From assembly GCA_001600695.1 (NCBI GenBank), contig BCKQ01000006.1:839808-903807 (forward strand): DNA of 64,000 nucleotides, in the 5' to 3' direction. This document shows positions 1 through 12,930 of the stretch, one piece after another. The notes below the pieces were generated by a model. That model worked only from the letters and a program-made list of their open reading frames with translations, made no database searches and was not told where the DNA came from. Origin of the DNA: Ascoidea asiatica (Eukaryota > Ascomycota > Saccharomycetes > Ascoideales > Ascoideaceae). Position 1 is the first letter of the stretch, and each line of letters opens with the position of its first letter. The translations under genes and the position numbers were made by a program.

Positions 1-174
1 TATTTAGAAATAATTTATTATGTTTTTATTTTTTCTTTTTTATAAAAGGGATAAGAATAAATTCAAACTATATATATATATAAAATTTTGTAAATTGAAA
101 ATCATTATTCATAATGCTAAAGTGGTAGATGAAGAGAGATAAAAAAAGAATGGAAAATGGAGAATTGTCTATAA

Positions 175-1809
175 CTATAAATCAATAGCTTTAATGCCTT
201 GATTAATAGTAGTAATTTCATCATAAATCATAGTAGTTAAGAAATTATAAAATTTGTCACCAATACAACCTTCTTTGAAATATTTAGAAGCTAAAGCAAA
301 TTTATTATCATCTTTGCCATTTTTAATTAATTTTTCAGTTTCTTCATTTAATAAATCAGATATATATTCTTTTGTAATGGTAGTACCATTATCAGTTGTT
401 TTAATTGAATGTTTTGTCCATTGATAAATTTGCATTCTTGAAACTTCAGCAGTTGCAGCATCTTCCATTAAATGATTAATTGCAACACAACCAACACCTC
501 TTAACCAACTTTCAATATACATAATACCAACAGTAATATTTAAACGAATACCTTCTTCAGTAATTTGAGGATTATCAATAAATGAAGATAATAAATTAAA
601 ATTTGTAATTTGATCACCTTTACCAGTAATTTTAAATAATTGATTTGGACCAGGAATATAATTATTAAAAACTTTATAAGCAACAGGAGCAATACCAGGA
701 TGAGCAATCCAAGTACCATCATGACCAGCTAAAGCTTCTCTTAATTTATCTTGAAATATATTATTCATTGCAATTTCATTTTTTTTTAAATCAGATTTAA
801 TTGGAATTAAAGCAGCCATACCACCCATTGCATGAACTTTTCTTTTATGACAAGTATCAATTAATAAATGAACATATGAACTCATAAAATCAACTTTCAT
901 ATCAACTTGAGATCTATTTGGTAAAATAAAAGCTTTTGAATTTCTTAAAACTTTAATATAAGAAAATAAATAATCCCACCTACCACAATTTAAACCAGAA
1001 GAATGATCTCTTAATTGATAAAGAATTTCATCCATTTGAAAAGCAGCAGGTAAAGTTTCAATTAAAACAGTTGCTCTAATTGTACCTCTTTTTAAATTAA
1101 TAAAATCTTGAGCAAAATTAAAAACATCATTCCATAATTTTGCTTCTAAATGATGTTCAATTTTTGGTAAATAAAAATATGGACCAATACCTTGATTAAC
1201 AGATTCTTTTGCATTATTAAAAAAATAAACAGCAAAATCAAAAAAAGAAGCAGAAATTGGTTCATTATTAATTGTGAAATGTTTTTCATCTAAATGCCAA
1301 CCTCTTGGTCTAACAATTAAAGTTGGTAAATTATTTGGATTATTTAATTTATAAGTTTTATGAGGAGCAATAAAAGTTATTGATTTTCTTATTGCTTCAT
1401 ATAAATTTTGATGACCATTTAAAATATTTAACCAAGTTGGAGATAAAGAATCTTCAAAATCAGACATATAAGCAGAAACACCTGAATTTAAAGCATTTAT
1501 AACCATTTTTTTATCATTTGTTGGACCAGTAATTTCAACTTTTCTTTCAGTTAAACCTGGTGATAAATTTGGACCAGTCCAATTTAAATCATCTCTAATA
1601 TATGAAGTTTCTTTTAAAAAATTTGGTTGACCAATTAATTCTCTATTTTTTAATAAATTTAATCTTGTTTGATTAAAATTTTTATGTAATTGAGTTAATA
1701 ATGAAAGACATTCAATTGAGAATAAATGTTTAAATTCACTTGGAATTTCACCTTTAATTTCAACACCAGATAAAATATCTTCAGGTTTTGGAGTAAATGC
1801 ATCAATCAT
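175..1809 (-). CDS. MLS1: Malate synthase
   Basis: Malate synthase condenses glyoxylate with acetyl-CoA to give malate in the glyoxylate cycle, which is needed for growth on C2 compounds and fatty acids. The 544-residue product has the usual eukaryotic malate synthase length. Conserved blocks are visible: RPRGWHLDEKH with the active-site Arg, the TVLIETLPAAFQMDEIL block with catalytic Glu, and the late MEDAATAEVSR block with the catalytic Asp. The start is the only upstream ATG, with a stop-rich leader before it. The C-terminus reads AIDL and is not a peroxisomal PTS1 such as SKL, and no PTS2-like motif is seen near the N-terminus. The enzyme is therefore predicted to be cytosolic or piggy-back imported (inference). 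The identity is firm. Confidence 0.96.
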   Translation of the reverse strand: MIDAFTPKPEDILSGVEIKGEIPSEFKHLFSIECLSLLTQLHKNFNQTRLNLLKNRELIGQPNFLKETSYIRDDLNWTGPNLSPGLTERKVEITGPTNDKKMVINALNSGVSAYMSDFEDSLSPTWLNILNGHQNLYEAIRKSITFIAPHKTYKLNNPNNLPTLIVRPRGWHLDEKHFTINNEPISASFFDFAVYFFNNAKESVNQGIGPYFYLPKIEHHLEAKLWNDVFNFAQDFINLKRGTIRATVLIETLPAAFQMDEILYQLRDHSSGLNCGRWDYLFSYIKVLRNSKAFILPNRSQVDMKVDFMSSYVHLLIDTCHKRKVHAMGGMAALIPIKSDLKKNEIAMNNIFQDKLREALAGHDGTWIAHPGIAPVAYKVFNNYIPGPNQLFKITGKGDQITNFNLLSSFIDNPQITEEGIRLNITVGIMYIESWLRGVGCVAINHLMEDAATAEVSRMQIYQWTKHSIKTTDNGTTITKEYISDLLNEETEKLIKNGKDDNKFALASKYFKEGCIGDKFYNFLTTMIYDEITTINQGIKAIDL

Positions 1810-2751
1810 TATGAAAAAATTTAAAGTTAAATATAATATTGAATTGATTAATTTAGTTTAAGTGAATTTAAAAAATTAAAGGTTATGAATATAATTAATT
1901 ATAAATATATATATTGTATTATATATTTAGTTATTTTTTATATAGATAAGATAAATAATATGAAAAAAAAACAAAAAACAAAAAAAGAATAAATGGAGTG
2001 TCTTTTATAAAAAAAAAAGTGAATATTAATAAAGAAGATAAAAGAACATTGACCTAAAGTGAATTTGAATAAAGTTATCAGTTGAAATGATTCAATTGAA
2101 TCAAATCAAGCGATTTCATTGAGTGATTTGATTGGACTGAGGGATTGATGCTAATGGATTACAGGAGTTATAAGTTAATAGTCTCGAGTATTCCATTATT
2201 CTATTATTCAATTACTCAATTATTCTTTTATTCCAATACTTCATTATCTGATTATGAAAAGGTTTTGTGGAAGTTTTTCAGATTCTGAGATTCTTTTTTT
2301 GGGTTTGAATTAAATTCAAATATTTCACCAGTTTTAAAGTTCGACTTTCAGGGCTTGGTTTCTCCGAGGCCCGCGTGAAAGGAAAAAGAAGCAAATCCGG
2401 GGCTGGAAAAGCTCCAGACCCAGAGGAAATTCTCGGCTGTTGCTAAGGAAGAGCGGTGGTGTTATGCGGTAGAATGTAGTATTCGGGCCGATAGAACTGA
2501 CAAATTAATTTTAATCGGTCCGGTACCTTACACTTTCGGAACGGAGTTGCAGTGAGAGGCAGACAAATTATATCAGGTGTGCTTATGTAATCCCAAAGCT
2601 ATATATTTTAGCATATTCTTTAAATCTACCTTTATATTAATAACTGAACAATCAATGAGATAATGGAATCGAATTGACTTATAATTGTATAAACAACTGG
2701 AGGAGATTCATTTATTCATAATCTAAATATATTTCTAAATGAATAACAAAT
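1810..2751. other. Divergent intergenic region with G+C-rich island
   Basis: This region separates malate synthase from a small divergent gene. Roughly 2340-2560 forms a G+C-rich island (32 of 60 bases are G or C in 2341-2400) set in strongly A+T-rich DNA. It contains an inverted pair CCGAT...ATCGG around 2489-2519. It probably holds the promoter elements of malate synthase. I could not match a carbon-source response element with confidence, and no convincing RNA gene was found. Confidence 0.4.
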
Positions 2752-3103
2752 ATGAATAGAAGTTTTGAAATATTTCTTTATAACTATGTATGTTGAAATC
2801 CACTTATTTGATCATTATACGATAATCATATAATTATATAATTTTGCACTTTCACGTTAACTAACAAGATTTTTAATAAAATCATAATAGCTTATAAATA
2901 GTAAATGGTTCAATACTTTTGTTAGAAGAGTCTATTGCAGTGTTAATAAATTACCTTATAATCATCTTGGTGTTGAAAATAAACAAAAAATAATAAAATC
3001 AATTCATTATAATCAATATTATCCATCTAATATTCAAAAAATTAATGCTTTTAAATTAATTTTTTTTGATGAACTTAAAAAATCTTTTTTTTTGAAAAAA
3101 TAA
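2752..3103 (+). CDS. Small two-exon gene, hypothetical basic protein of 82 aa
   Basis: The reconstruction is exon 1 at 2752-2787 (12 codons, starting MNRSFEIF), an intron at 2788-2890, and exon 2 at 2891-3103 (70 codons plus TAA). Support for the intron is a GTATGT donor at 2788, the sequence TTAACTAAC with its branch point CTAAC at 2861-2865, and a TAG acceptor at 2888-2890. A later AG at 2900-2901 would put a stop in frame. The joined protein is rich in Lys, Asn and Tyr and contains the ungapped stretch KWFNTFVRRVYCSVNKLPYN. It reads like real protein rather than random A+T-rich translation. An R-R-V-Y segment faintly recalls LYR-type small mitochondrial proteins, but I do not recognise the family. 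The gene ends 26 bp from the convergent RTC1 stop. Confidence 0.55.
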
Positions 3104-3129
3104 TATATTATAATATAAATTCTATTTTT

Positions 3130-3722
3130 TTAATAATATTCATTGAAATATTCATTATAACATTCTCTATGATATCTATTTTCTGTATTAATTGAATTAA
3201 TACTTAATCCTTTTATAGGTAATTCACAATATCCACAATAACTATTTATCTTATTACAATTCTCACAATACCAATATCCATATTCATATCCATCATTATT
3301 TTCATTTTCATTTTCACTCTCATGTTTTAATTGATTGCTTTTAATTTTTGATTTTTCATTAATGATTAGTTTTTTACAATTAAAACAAAATGAATAAAAA
3401 TTTGTATTTTTTTTACATTCAATTTCAATTTCATTTATTTTACAAAATTTTCTTATTCTTGAAATTTTTATAAAAAATTTTTTCCTTTTTAATAATTCAA
3501 TATATGAATCAATCCATTCTAAAATTTCTCTTTTAAAAAAATTTTCTTTAAATAATAATGATAATGTTGAACAAAGTAATAAATCTCCATTATCCATTCC
3601 ATATTTACAAATTTCTCTAATAATCTTATTACTTTTCCATGGTATTATTATTTTTTTTAAATTCTTACCACCAATTATATTTCCTCTAATATTACTTCCA
3701 TTGATATTACTATTACTTCTTC

Positions 3723-3762
<40 letters not shown>

Positions 3763-6700
3763 ATTATAATTATTTCCACTATTGTTTCCATTATTAATCA
3801 TTTTATTTTTATTTTGATTAAATTTAAAATCAATTATAGTCTTATTAATTTCACTCATTGATGATCCATTTGATTTTTGAATTTGTCTTGTTAAATTACT
3901 TTTTAAACTACCTGCATTAATACTAGACGTTTGAAGTAAATCTTTTTTCATAACTGTTCTCAATGATAATTTATTCTCATTATTATTTTCATTATTATTA
4001 CTATTATTATTTTCATTACCTGTATTATTTCCATTATTTATATTATTAAATGAAAATGTAATTGGTGAAATTGTTGATCTAAAAGATCTTGAAAATCCAA
4101 ATTGACTTAAATCTTCAATTTTTTCTCTACTATTTAATCTAGTATTTATTGCAATTGTATCTTTAACTGAATTTTCAACTGATGAATCTTCAATTCCAAC
4201 ACTTAATACTGAATTAGGTATAGATAATCCCATCATTTTATTATTATTATTGTTATTATTATTACTATTACTCATTCTTTTTGGAATTGCAATTGAATTT
4301 TTATTCAATTGTTCTCTCCAATATTCATCTTCTTTCTTATCTATTTTATTATATGTACTATTACTATTATTATCATCATCTTTATCATAATCACTTTCTT
4401 CAATTACTGCACTCTCATTTTCTGATCCCAGCAATTTATTCTCCATTCTTAATTTATTAATAGAATTTATCAGTTCAACTTCATTATTTTCTTCCTTTTC
4501 ATTACTTTTTTCAATATTAATAAAATTATCACTGAAATTACTAATTGTATTATCATTTTTAGAAATCATTTTAAATTGATTCAAATCTTTTGAAGAAATA
4601 AATTGTGCAGAAGATGAATTAGATGATTTCATAGAAGACATAAATGATTGCGTTGAAGAATGTTTTACTTTAGAATCTACCTTAATAATTCCTCTATGAT
4701 CTTCATTTAATTCTTCGGTTCCATAATTACTAATGATTTCTGAAAAATTTTCTGTTGTAGTTTTTGAAAACTCGGATGTATTAGAAAATGATTGAAATGA
4801 TAATCCTTTTAAAAAAAATTCTCTTTCATTATCAACTTCAATCAATATAGATTTAAGAATCATTCTCCATAATTTAAAATGTCTAAAATATTGAATAAGT
4901 TGCGATGCTCGAATATTATTTAAAATGATAATAATTTTTTTAACTGTCTCAATATCTTTTTTTAAAAGTAAATATTGAATCGAAGAGATTGTACTTTCAT
5001 TTTCATAATCCGATAAATGATCAAGAGTAGACTCAAGATTTATAAGATTTAACTCGGTTTTTAATTTTTTTATAATATGTCTAATTTCTAATTCTGACCA
5101 TTCAGGAATATTATATTTTAAAGAATTTTCATTTCCTCCATCAAGTATTATAAAAAGATCTTTTAAAGAGCCATCAAATCCAGGAAAAAAAAATTTTTCA
5201 TTACATCCTTCAATACAATCTTCTAAAACTTTATAAAACCATTCAATATTTGACCCTAAATAACTAAAATAATGATCAGAACAATAATCAAAAATTTTAT
5301 CAAAACTTCTTTCACTCTTTTTTGGATTACAAAAATATATTAAAGGAATTGGAGTCTTTTCATATTTAAAATTCATATTTTTAGCCACATGATCCACAAA
5401 GGAATTATTCGTTATTGAAGATACTGTTGAAAAACTTGGTGTATCAATAATCTGCACACCTCGAGTAAAACTTTTGGTTAATTGATTTCTTGAGGAACTT
5501 CTTCTCAGAATTGAAGCAGAGGATGTCACTGAATTAAAACTTTCCTTAGGGGGTGTATTTTTCAAAGACGTGGCTTTAGGTGGGGTTCCTGTTGATCGTC
5601 TCTGAAGATGAGATTTCAAACCCAAATTTTTCAAAGGTGATGAAGATAAGTTTCTTTCACTGATTTTTTTTTGATTTAAAGTTGTTGAACGATTCATTAA
5701 TATTTGCCCAGGAAACTCATTTTCAATTGGAGAGTGAGAATTTGAAGTACTTATTATCATACTATTACGATTATGAGAAGGTGGTGTTATTCCTTTAGGT
5801 CCGCTAGAAGATAAATTTACTGTTGTCTGAGCCCTTTTCATAATTGGTCTAATAGGCAAATAATCTGTTTCATTGATTAAATTTTTCGGAGACTGTGAAT
5901 AAGAACGTTCACCATTTATCTTTATTTCAAAACTATCATTGCTATTGTTTCCTCGGGGATTTCTATAAAGGCCTTCATATTCATTTATTGGATTAGAATT
6001 AACTAAAATTCCCGCCACAAGTGGTTTTTCGTCAGATCTAGATAATCCCAAACTGCTAGGTGATAAATCTTCCATACGAAGTTTCCTAGATTTGGAAGAA
6101 TTATAATCTTTAGAATTAAAACCAGGGTATGAAGTATGCTTCAGTTGTTTAGAAAAACTAATATGACGTTGAATTTCCTTTTGCAAAGGAGAATGGTCTA
6201 TTGTCGAACCTTCAGTTGAATTATCAGAATTATTGCCTTTTTCATCAAAAGAAGATTTAATATTCACATCAAGAGACAGTTCACTACTTTCAGACTTTGA
6301 ATTCTCTTTTATTGTTGCATGCTTTGATTTTGATTTAAAAAGAAATTCAGGAAATCTGGGTAAAAAAGATAGCGATGCTTTGCTTTTCTCTTTATGATCG
6401 ATTGGTGATGGAGGTTCCTGCGGTGTATCTTTATTATCATTTTCTGCTTTTTTATAATTTTCATATTTTGAAATTGGATCATTAAGAATATAATTGAATT
6501 TTTCTACGCTAGTTGAAGAAGATTCAAAATAGTCATTAAGATTTTCTTTGAAATGTCTAGAAAGAGAGAATCCCATCAGAGGTTTTTCATGAGGACCTAA
6601 AACATTTCTATTTTTATTGGCAGTAAAGCAATTTTCATTTTGTGAAATAAAACTGACTTCATTGAATTTCGCAAGATTAAATTTCACACTGGTCTTTGGC

Positions 6701-7965
6701 AAATCATCCATAATTCTTTTTTCTTCTTTCAAGTCATGTTGAATAAACAATTTATCTTTAGAAACAGACCAGATTTTATTTGTGGATTTCCAACAAAGAC
6801 CCGTAACAGGCTGATTATGTTCCGGAAGTATATGCTCTGGTACATAACCTCTTTTAACACTCCAAATTTCAATAGTTGAATCATTATTAGAATAAGAAGA
6901 AGCAACCTTACAATCAGAGACTTCCTTACAGTTTTCCGTATTTGGAGACCAAGAAACCTTAGATATCTGACCAGAGGTAGGAATAGTATAATCAGGTTGA
7001 GAACGATTTTGAATATTTTTGGAATCCATATTCCAAACTTGAATTGTTTGATCATTACCACCAGAAACAATATAATTGAACTTATTGTTCCATTCAAGTG
7101 TTAATCCACTTTTATTATAAGCACTGAATCTTTTCTCTGGTTTTGAAGTTCTCAAATCCCATTTAATGATACCTCCAGATTCATAAGCAGCTACAATAGC
7201 ATTGGAATCAAAAGGTGAAAATTCATTACATCTGACAACATCTCCACCATAGGTTAATAAAACTGTTGATTTTGGCAGTCTTATATCCCATAACTTTATA
7301 AACCCATCTTTTGAACCAGACATAACTACACTTGGAGTATGGGGTGAAAATGCTATTGAATTTACTGGTCTTCTATGTGGTTGAAAATCTTGAAAATTCT
7401 TGGAGGTTGATGTAGCAATTGATGACTTTAATGTATCAAATACAAAAACAGCTCCAGTTAATGAAGTAGCCGCCACATAATTTTTACAATTATAATATCC
7501 AAACCGTATATCAACTATTGAACCCAACTTTGTAACATCTCTTTGTAAAGATGAACCTTCAAGAAGATCGCTTTTTATAACTATTCCTCCTTTTGATTCA
7601 TCAATATCCAAAATTTGAATCAAATTTTTCCCAGAGATGACCAGTCTATTGGGACATTCTGCTCCATTATAAGCTGACAATGCTTGGATCTCGGTACTGC
7701 ACTTGAAATTTATAGATGTATTTGTTTTATATGAGCTTCTATAAATCTGAGATGCTGATTTATTAGTTCTTGAATTTTGAATTGATTGAAAAAACAGATT
7801 AGGATTGTTCATTGGAGAATGAGAAGTAGTATTTAGATTTTGAATTGGTGAAAGACCTGGAGATAAAGTTGGCCCCAAGGTCTGTGTATGGAAAGTGTTG
7901 TATATATTCCTTCTCTCATAGTTTAAAGACTCTGACCTTTTATTTTTATTGCTATCGGAAGACAT
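3130..7965 (-). CDS. RTC1: SEA complex subunit Rtc1/Sea2 (WDR24 homolog)
   Basis: Rtc1/Sea2 is a subunit of the vacuole-associated SEA (GATOR2-like) complex that signals amino-acid state to TORC1. The 1611-residue product has an N-terminal WD40 propeller at about residues 90-430, with repeats ending GFIKLWDIR, GGIIKWDLR and TIQVWNMD. A long Ser/Asn-rich middle contains poly-Asn from (AAT)n, and there is a C-terminal Cys-rich zinc domain. The zinc domain has CFNCKK, CENCNKINSYCGYC and HREC. The CELPIKGL motif matches the start of the WDR24-type RING, but the usual final C-x2-C-HGGH segment is replaced by a short tail ending in EYFNEYY. The protein is longer than the roughly 1340 residues known for S. 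cerevisiae, mostly through low-complexity sequence. Family assignment is strong. Confidence 0.85.
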
Positions 7966-8367
7966 ACCATTTATTACTTTGGCCTAATTGGAATATTATT
8001 ATTAGTTATTGCTCATTCATTTACTTACTCTCTGCTTTGTTATCTTTGATAATTGTCTGGCTATTATCTAATCTGAGAACATAATTCTAAAATGTGTTCA
8101 CTGTTTAAATATAATTAATTACGAGCGGAAATAGACTTTAAATAAATATTGTGATAGTTTCCGGTAGGATTTAATAAATATGGAACATTATTAACCCACG
8201 GTAGAATTATTCGAAGAAAGTCAAAATTTGAAAGAAAAAGATTATGAATTAGACATTGAATATATTGAAAACTTTCTTATAGATATATAATATGGTAAAG
8301 ACTTATACAATTATATAGAATCGATAAATCAAAAAAAAAAATAAAAACCAAAAAAAAAACGTGAATC
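7966..8367. other. Intergenic region, RTC1 promoter
   Basis: This 400-bp A+T-rich region lies between the RTC1 start and the stop of the downstream kelch gene, both on the minus strand. I see no gene or recognisable control motif in it. Confidence 0.4.
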
Positions 8368-9268
8368 TTAAAACCCCATTTCTTCATCAGAACCATCACT
8401 CGAAGCACTAGAAGTGGCAATGGCAATATTCATTTCGTCGTTCACATCACCTCCTAATCGTCCTAAAGAAAGTTGATTTTCTTGGAAGGTTTCACTCTCA
8501 ACTTCATTTTCTGAATTATTGGTTGTATTATTGGAACTGGATCTTAAATTGATACTAGAATCTGCCTCAGCAATTGCTGATGAAGTAGATGTACTTTCTG
8601 ACCTTCGGATAGAGGATCTATCATTATCAGCCCCTCTTTGATTTTCACTTTGAGTATCGGCAGGATTATTATTTAGAGTATTGATAGTAGTGTTATTATT
8701 TTCATTATTTTCATCACCAGGAGAACTTTCATCCACAATGACATTACTACTGTTTATTCCAACTCCAAATATTGGTAAATTAGAAGCTGGATTAAAAGTA
8801 AAATCATTTGTAGAAGGATGGCCAAGAAAATTAGGTCCTTCAAATGAAAAATTTGTATGATAATGAGAGTTTGAAATCAATCTATTACCTTGAAGTACAG
8901 TTGATATACCTGTAGAATGGGAATCATCGTTATCTGATAATAATAATTCATTTTCATTACCTGGCTCATCATTTATAGAAGGTGGGGATCTTATATTATT
9001 TCCATTAGTCCCACTACTATTTGAATGATTATGCAAATTAGTTAGTGTTGATGTTGAAAGATTTGGGCTATATATTCCATTTGTAATAGAAATGTTATTT
9101 TGTAATTGACTCATATAATAATCATTTCTATTAAAAAATCTTGAATCATTTTCATTAAATAAATAGCCAGAGTTTATATTTCTATTAATATTCATATTGA
9201 TATTTTGAAAAGAATTATTATTAACATTATTCATACTATAAACAGAAAAATTGCCATTTTCATTTTTA

Positions 9269-9312
<44 letters not shown>

Positions 9313-11774
9313 GGAATTTGTATCATTATTTGATAAGTCTTCTTGATCCATTACACTTTGAATTAATATAGGATTAGGTTTTATCTCTGAACATAGTTGA
9401 ATAATTTCTTTTTTATTTAATTTTTTAAAATATTTTGTTGAAATGATCTGATTCCAATTTGTTAGAATATACCTATTTGAAATTGATAATAAAAACGGTT
9501 CATTAATTTCATTTGAAACTTTCCAAATTTTCAAAATATTTTTAATATTGAAATAAGAATTTTGTTCATTTGTATTTGAATTGAAATTATAATTATTAGT
9601 ATTATTATTATTTGAAATTTTATTTAATAAAATTTTTCTAATTGTTTTTTGTTTTAAATTTGGTAATTCATAATAATTAGATAAAATTAATAAACCTAAT
9701 AATTGATCAATTGAATCATTGAAATGATTTTCAATTGAACCTGTATATAAATATTCAATTAAAGCTTTTAACCAAAATATTGGTTCTTGAACAAATAATT
9801 TTTTTGAATTAGATTCTTTCATACCACTTTTAATTAAAATTTTAAAATATGGCCATCTTGCTAATAAAATTGTTGAATGAACATTAATTGGAATTGATTT
9901 TCTAAAAATATTTTTTGAATTTAAATAATTATTTGAATATTGTAACATTTTATTATTTTCAATGAAAGTTGGATTTAATAAATTTGGTCTTTTATTACCT
10001 TGAATACCAATAATTTGAAAATCTGAGAATGAAGTATTTTTATATAATAATTTAGCAAAATCTAAAGCAATATCATTTGAAATTGATAAATCATTATCAT
10101 CATTATCAATATTAAGATCATTATTTATATTATTAATATTATTATTTAATAAATTTGAATTTGTATTAAAATCAAAAGAATTTGGATTAAAATTATCAAA
10201 TAATAAATTTTCATAACTATCATTTTGAGAGTTAAAAGTATTATCAAATGCAGAGTTTGAATCTGAATCTGAATCTGAATCATAATCAGAATTTAAATTA
10301 TTACTAGAATCAGAAATTGAAGATGAAGATTCTGAATCAGAAGAAGATAAATCCCAATTATTAATATTTTCATTATTATTATCGATATTTTGATTATTTT
10401 CTAAATTTTCTATATTTTCCATATCTTCAATATCTTCGATGCTTTCATTGGTATTGATAATTTGATTATTTTCAATATTATCATTGGAATTATCATTATC
10501 TATAAAATTTTGTTTTAATAATAATTTTTTATTTTTTTTGATATTTTTATTATAATTATTAATAAATTTTTTATTAAATTTATTAAAAATATTTAATAAT
10601 TTTAAATTTGATAAATTTGAATAATAATTTTTATTTAATTGACCTAAATTATTTAAATTAAATTTTATAATATTTGATAATTTATAATCAAAAGAAGCAT
10701 CATTAGTTTCTGGAGTTAAAGGATAACCTAAGAAATAAAGAAAATTTTTAAATATAAAAGTATGTCTCCATCTATAACCAATAAAAGGTTTAAAATCTCC
10801 AGTTAATAATAATTGCCATTTTAAATTAATTAAATCTATTAAACCAATACATGGTTGTATACCTTCATGATAAGAATTCCATAAAGGTAAAATTATATCT
10901 AAAATTAAATAATTTTTTAAAGGTAAATAAATATGATCACCAATAAATTTTGGTAAATTAAAAATTTGAATTTGACCAGTAATATTTGTATTTAAATCAA
11001 AAAATGAAATAATATTTGAATTTATATGATTCATTTCATTATTTAAACCACCAAATGAATAAATTTTATTATTAAAATAAATTATATAATGATCAAATCT
11101 TGAAATAAATTTTCTTGGACCATCCCATTTATTTGTAATTAAATCAAAAGAATATAAATCATTATAAACAGTATTATTTTTTTTAAGACCACCAGAAATG
11201 AAAATTTTATTTTTTTTATCATTTAAACAAATTGCATGTCTTGATCTTTGTGAAGGAGATTTATTTAAATTATATTGAGATGGTATAAACCAATTTTGAT
11301 CAATTAAATTATATATAATTAATTGAGATTTATTTAATTGATTATTTAATTGATTATTTAATTGATTATTTGAAGTTGAAGAAGTTATTGGTAATTCATC
11401 AGGTATTCCACCGAATATTAAAATATTATTATTATCAATAAAAGTTGAAGAATGACCTTCTCTAAAAATTTTAATATTATTTGAAATAATTGTATTCCAA
11501 ATTAAATTATTTTTTTTATTTAAATTTAAATTTAAATTTAAAATATAAATATTTGGATCTAAATTATCATCTTCATCAAAACCACCAAAAATAAATAAAT
11601 TTCCATTTAAAGTTATTGTTGTTGAAGATTTAACTCTAAATAAAGGTTGAATTCCTTTTGTATTTAAAAATTCAATTAATTTATTATTATTTTGATTAAT
11701 ATTTTTAAATTTATTTTGATTTTTTGATTTTATTTTAATTTTATTCTTAATTCTCAATTTTGAATAATTGGATA

Positions 11775-11814
<40 letters not shown>

Positions 11815-12168
11815 GTAAAGTATATGATTACTATTCGAGATATTAGAGTTTAAACTATTATGATTATTTGAAATTATTGATTTGAGATGAGTATGATTAT
11901 GGTTATGATTATGATTATGAGATCTATGAGTTTTTACTGATTTTAAATGTGAATTGTTTGAATTATTGGAATTATTTGAAAGATTATGATTTTTTTTTCT
12001 TCTTTTTATTGAATTTGAAGTTAGAATTGGAATTCCAGAAGATGGAGAAGATGCAAGAGATGTTTGATTTTCAGTTTGATTTTCAGTTTGATTTTCAGTA
12101 AGGTTTTGAATTTGATCTTGATTTTGATTCTGAAGAGAAGAAAGTAATTGACCTGGATTCAATGGCAT
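8368..12168 (-). CDS. MDS3: Kelch/BTB-like regulator, Mds3/Pmd1 family
   Basis: Mds3 and Pmd1 of yeast are large kelch proteins that repress early meiotic genes and act in TOR- and pH-linked signalling. This 1266-residue protein has several kelch blades at about residues 165-540, for example LFIFGGFDEDD, ILIFGGIPDE, IFISGGLKKNN and IYSFGGLNNE. An acidic Asn/Ser linker follows, then a BTB-like segment at about residues 755-860 with VHSTILLARWPYFKIL and ALIEYLYTGSIE. The C-terminal part is Asn/Ser-rich. This kelch-then-BTB order is what I know of the Mds3/Pmd1 family. Poly-Asn tracts come from (ATT)n on the plus strand. A repeat of His-Asn pairs and three QTEN repeats lie near the N-terminus. 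Orthology to Mds3 versus Pmd1 is not resolved. Confidence 0.65.
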
Positions 12169-12930
12169 TATTTGATAATAATATGATAAAGATTATGAAA
12201 ATGAAAATAATAAAAAAAAAAAGATAATTAATGAATGTGTGATAGATAAAGTTAGTGAATAGCAGTTTTCCAGAGGGGGACTTAAGTGAATAAATAGTGT
12301 ACAGTAAGAGAAGAGATATTCAGTAAGTTACAAGCAGAGGTGGATCGAAAGACGAAGAGAAAAGGTGTGGTGGGTATCGGAAAGAGGAAAAGTAGCAGTT
12401 GGAGAGGAAAGGAAGAAGAAAAGAAGAAAGCAGCGAGAAAGAAAGAAGGAAGAAGGAAGGAAGAAGGAAGGAAGAAGGAATCCCAAGCAGCGCAGGCCAG
12501 AGGAGGAGGCACGTGAGCAGGATACAGAGGGAATATCCGTAGATCCAGGCAGATCCACTAAAAGGATAGTAGTTTAAGTATAATTGTGAGAACCTGGTTT
12601 TGTGGATCCGGAAATATGCATGTTTCCTTATTAGTACATGTGAATACGTGTAGGTACATGATCCATTTCAGTGGATATAGGACAAAAATCACATTTAGGG
12701 CTTTTTCTGAACAAATATAGTGCATGTTGTCCTACCATGAACAATAGAAGTGATTTAATAAAGTTGTTGATTTTGATGATGGTTTTTTATAAAGATAATC
12801 AAAACCATCAATAATATAACAACAACAACAACAACAACAATATCAATATCAAAAGGCATTGAACTGAAATTGATGAAATGAATGATAAGAAATAATTTAA
12901 TAAAAGGGTTGAGTTTGGTAATTGTAGTCA
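12169..12930. other. Divergent intergenic region with homopurine tract and E-box
   Basis: This is the shared upstream region of the kelch gene and a broken CENP-B-like gene. From about 12395 to 12480 the plus strand is nearly pure purine (GAAGGAAGGAAG-type repeats). A CACGTG E-box (Cbf1/Pho4-type) lies at 12510-12515. A (CAA)n tract lies near 12820-12840. Open frames here on both strands only translate the purine repeat and are not counted as genes. Confidence 0.45.

Noticed and set aside
2340-2610. Possible RNase P or MRP RNA gene (GGAAATTC near 2427, partial B-box GTTCGACTT near 2339)
   Set aside because: The spacing from the CR-I-like to any CR-V-like segment is too short and no clear T-run terminator follows. 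An Rfam search would decide.
12365-12577. Lys/Arg/Glu-rich open frame in the purine tract
   Set aside because: It is simple-repeat translation, with no conserved motif.
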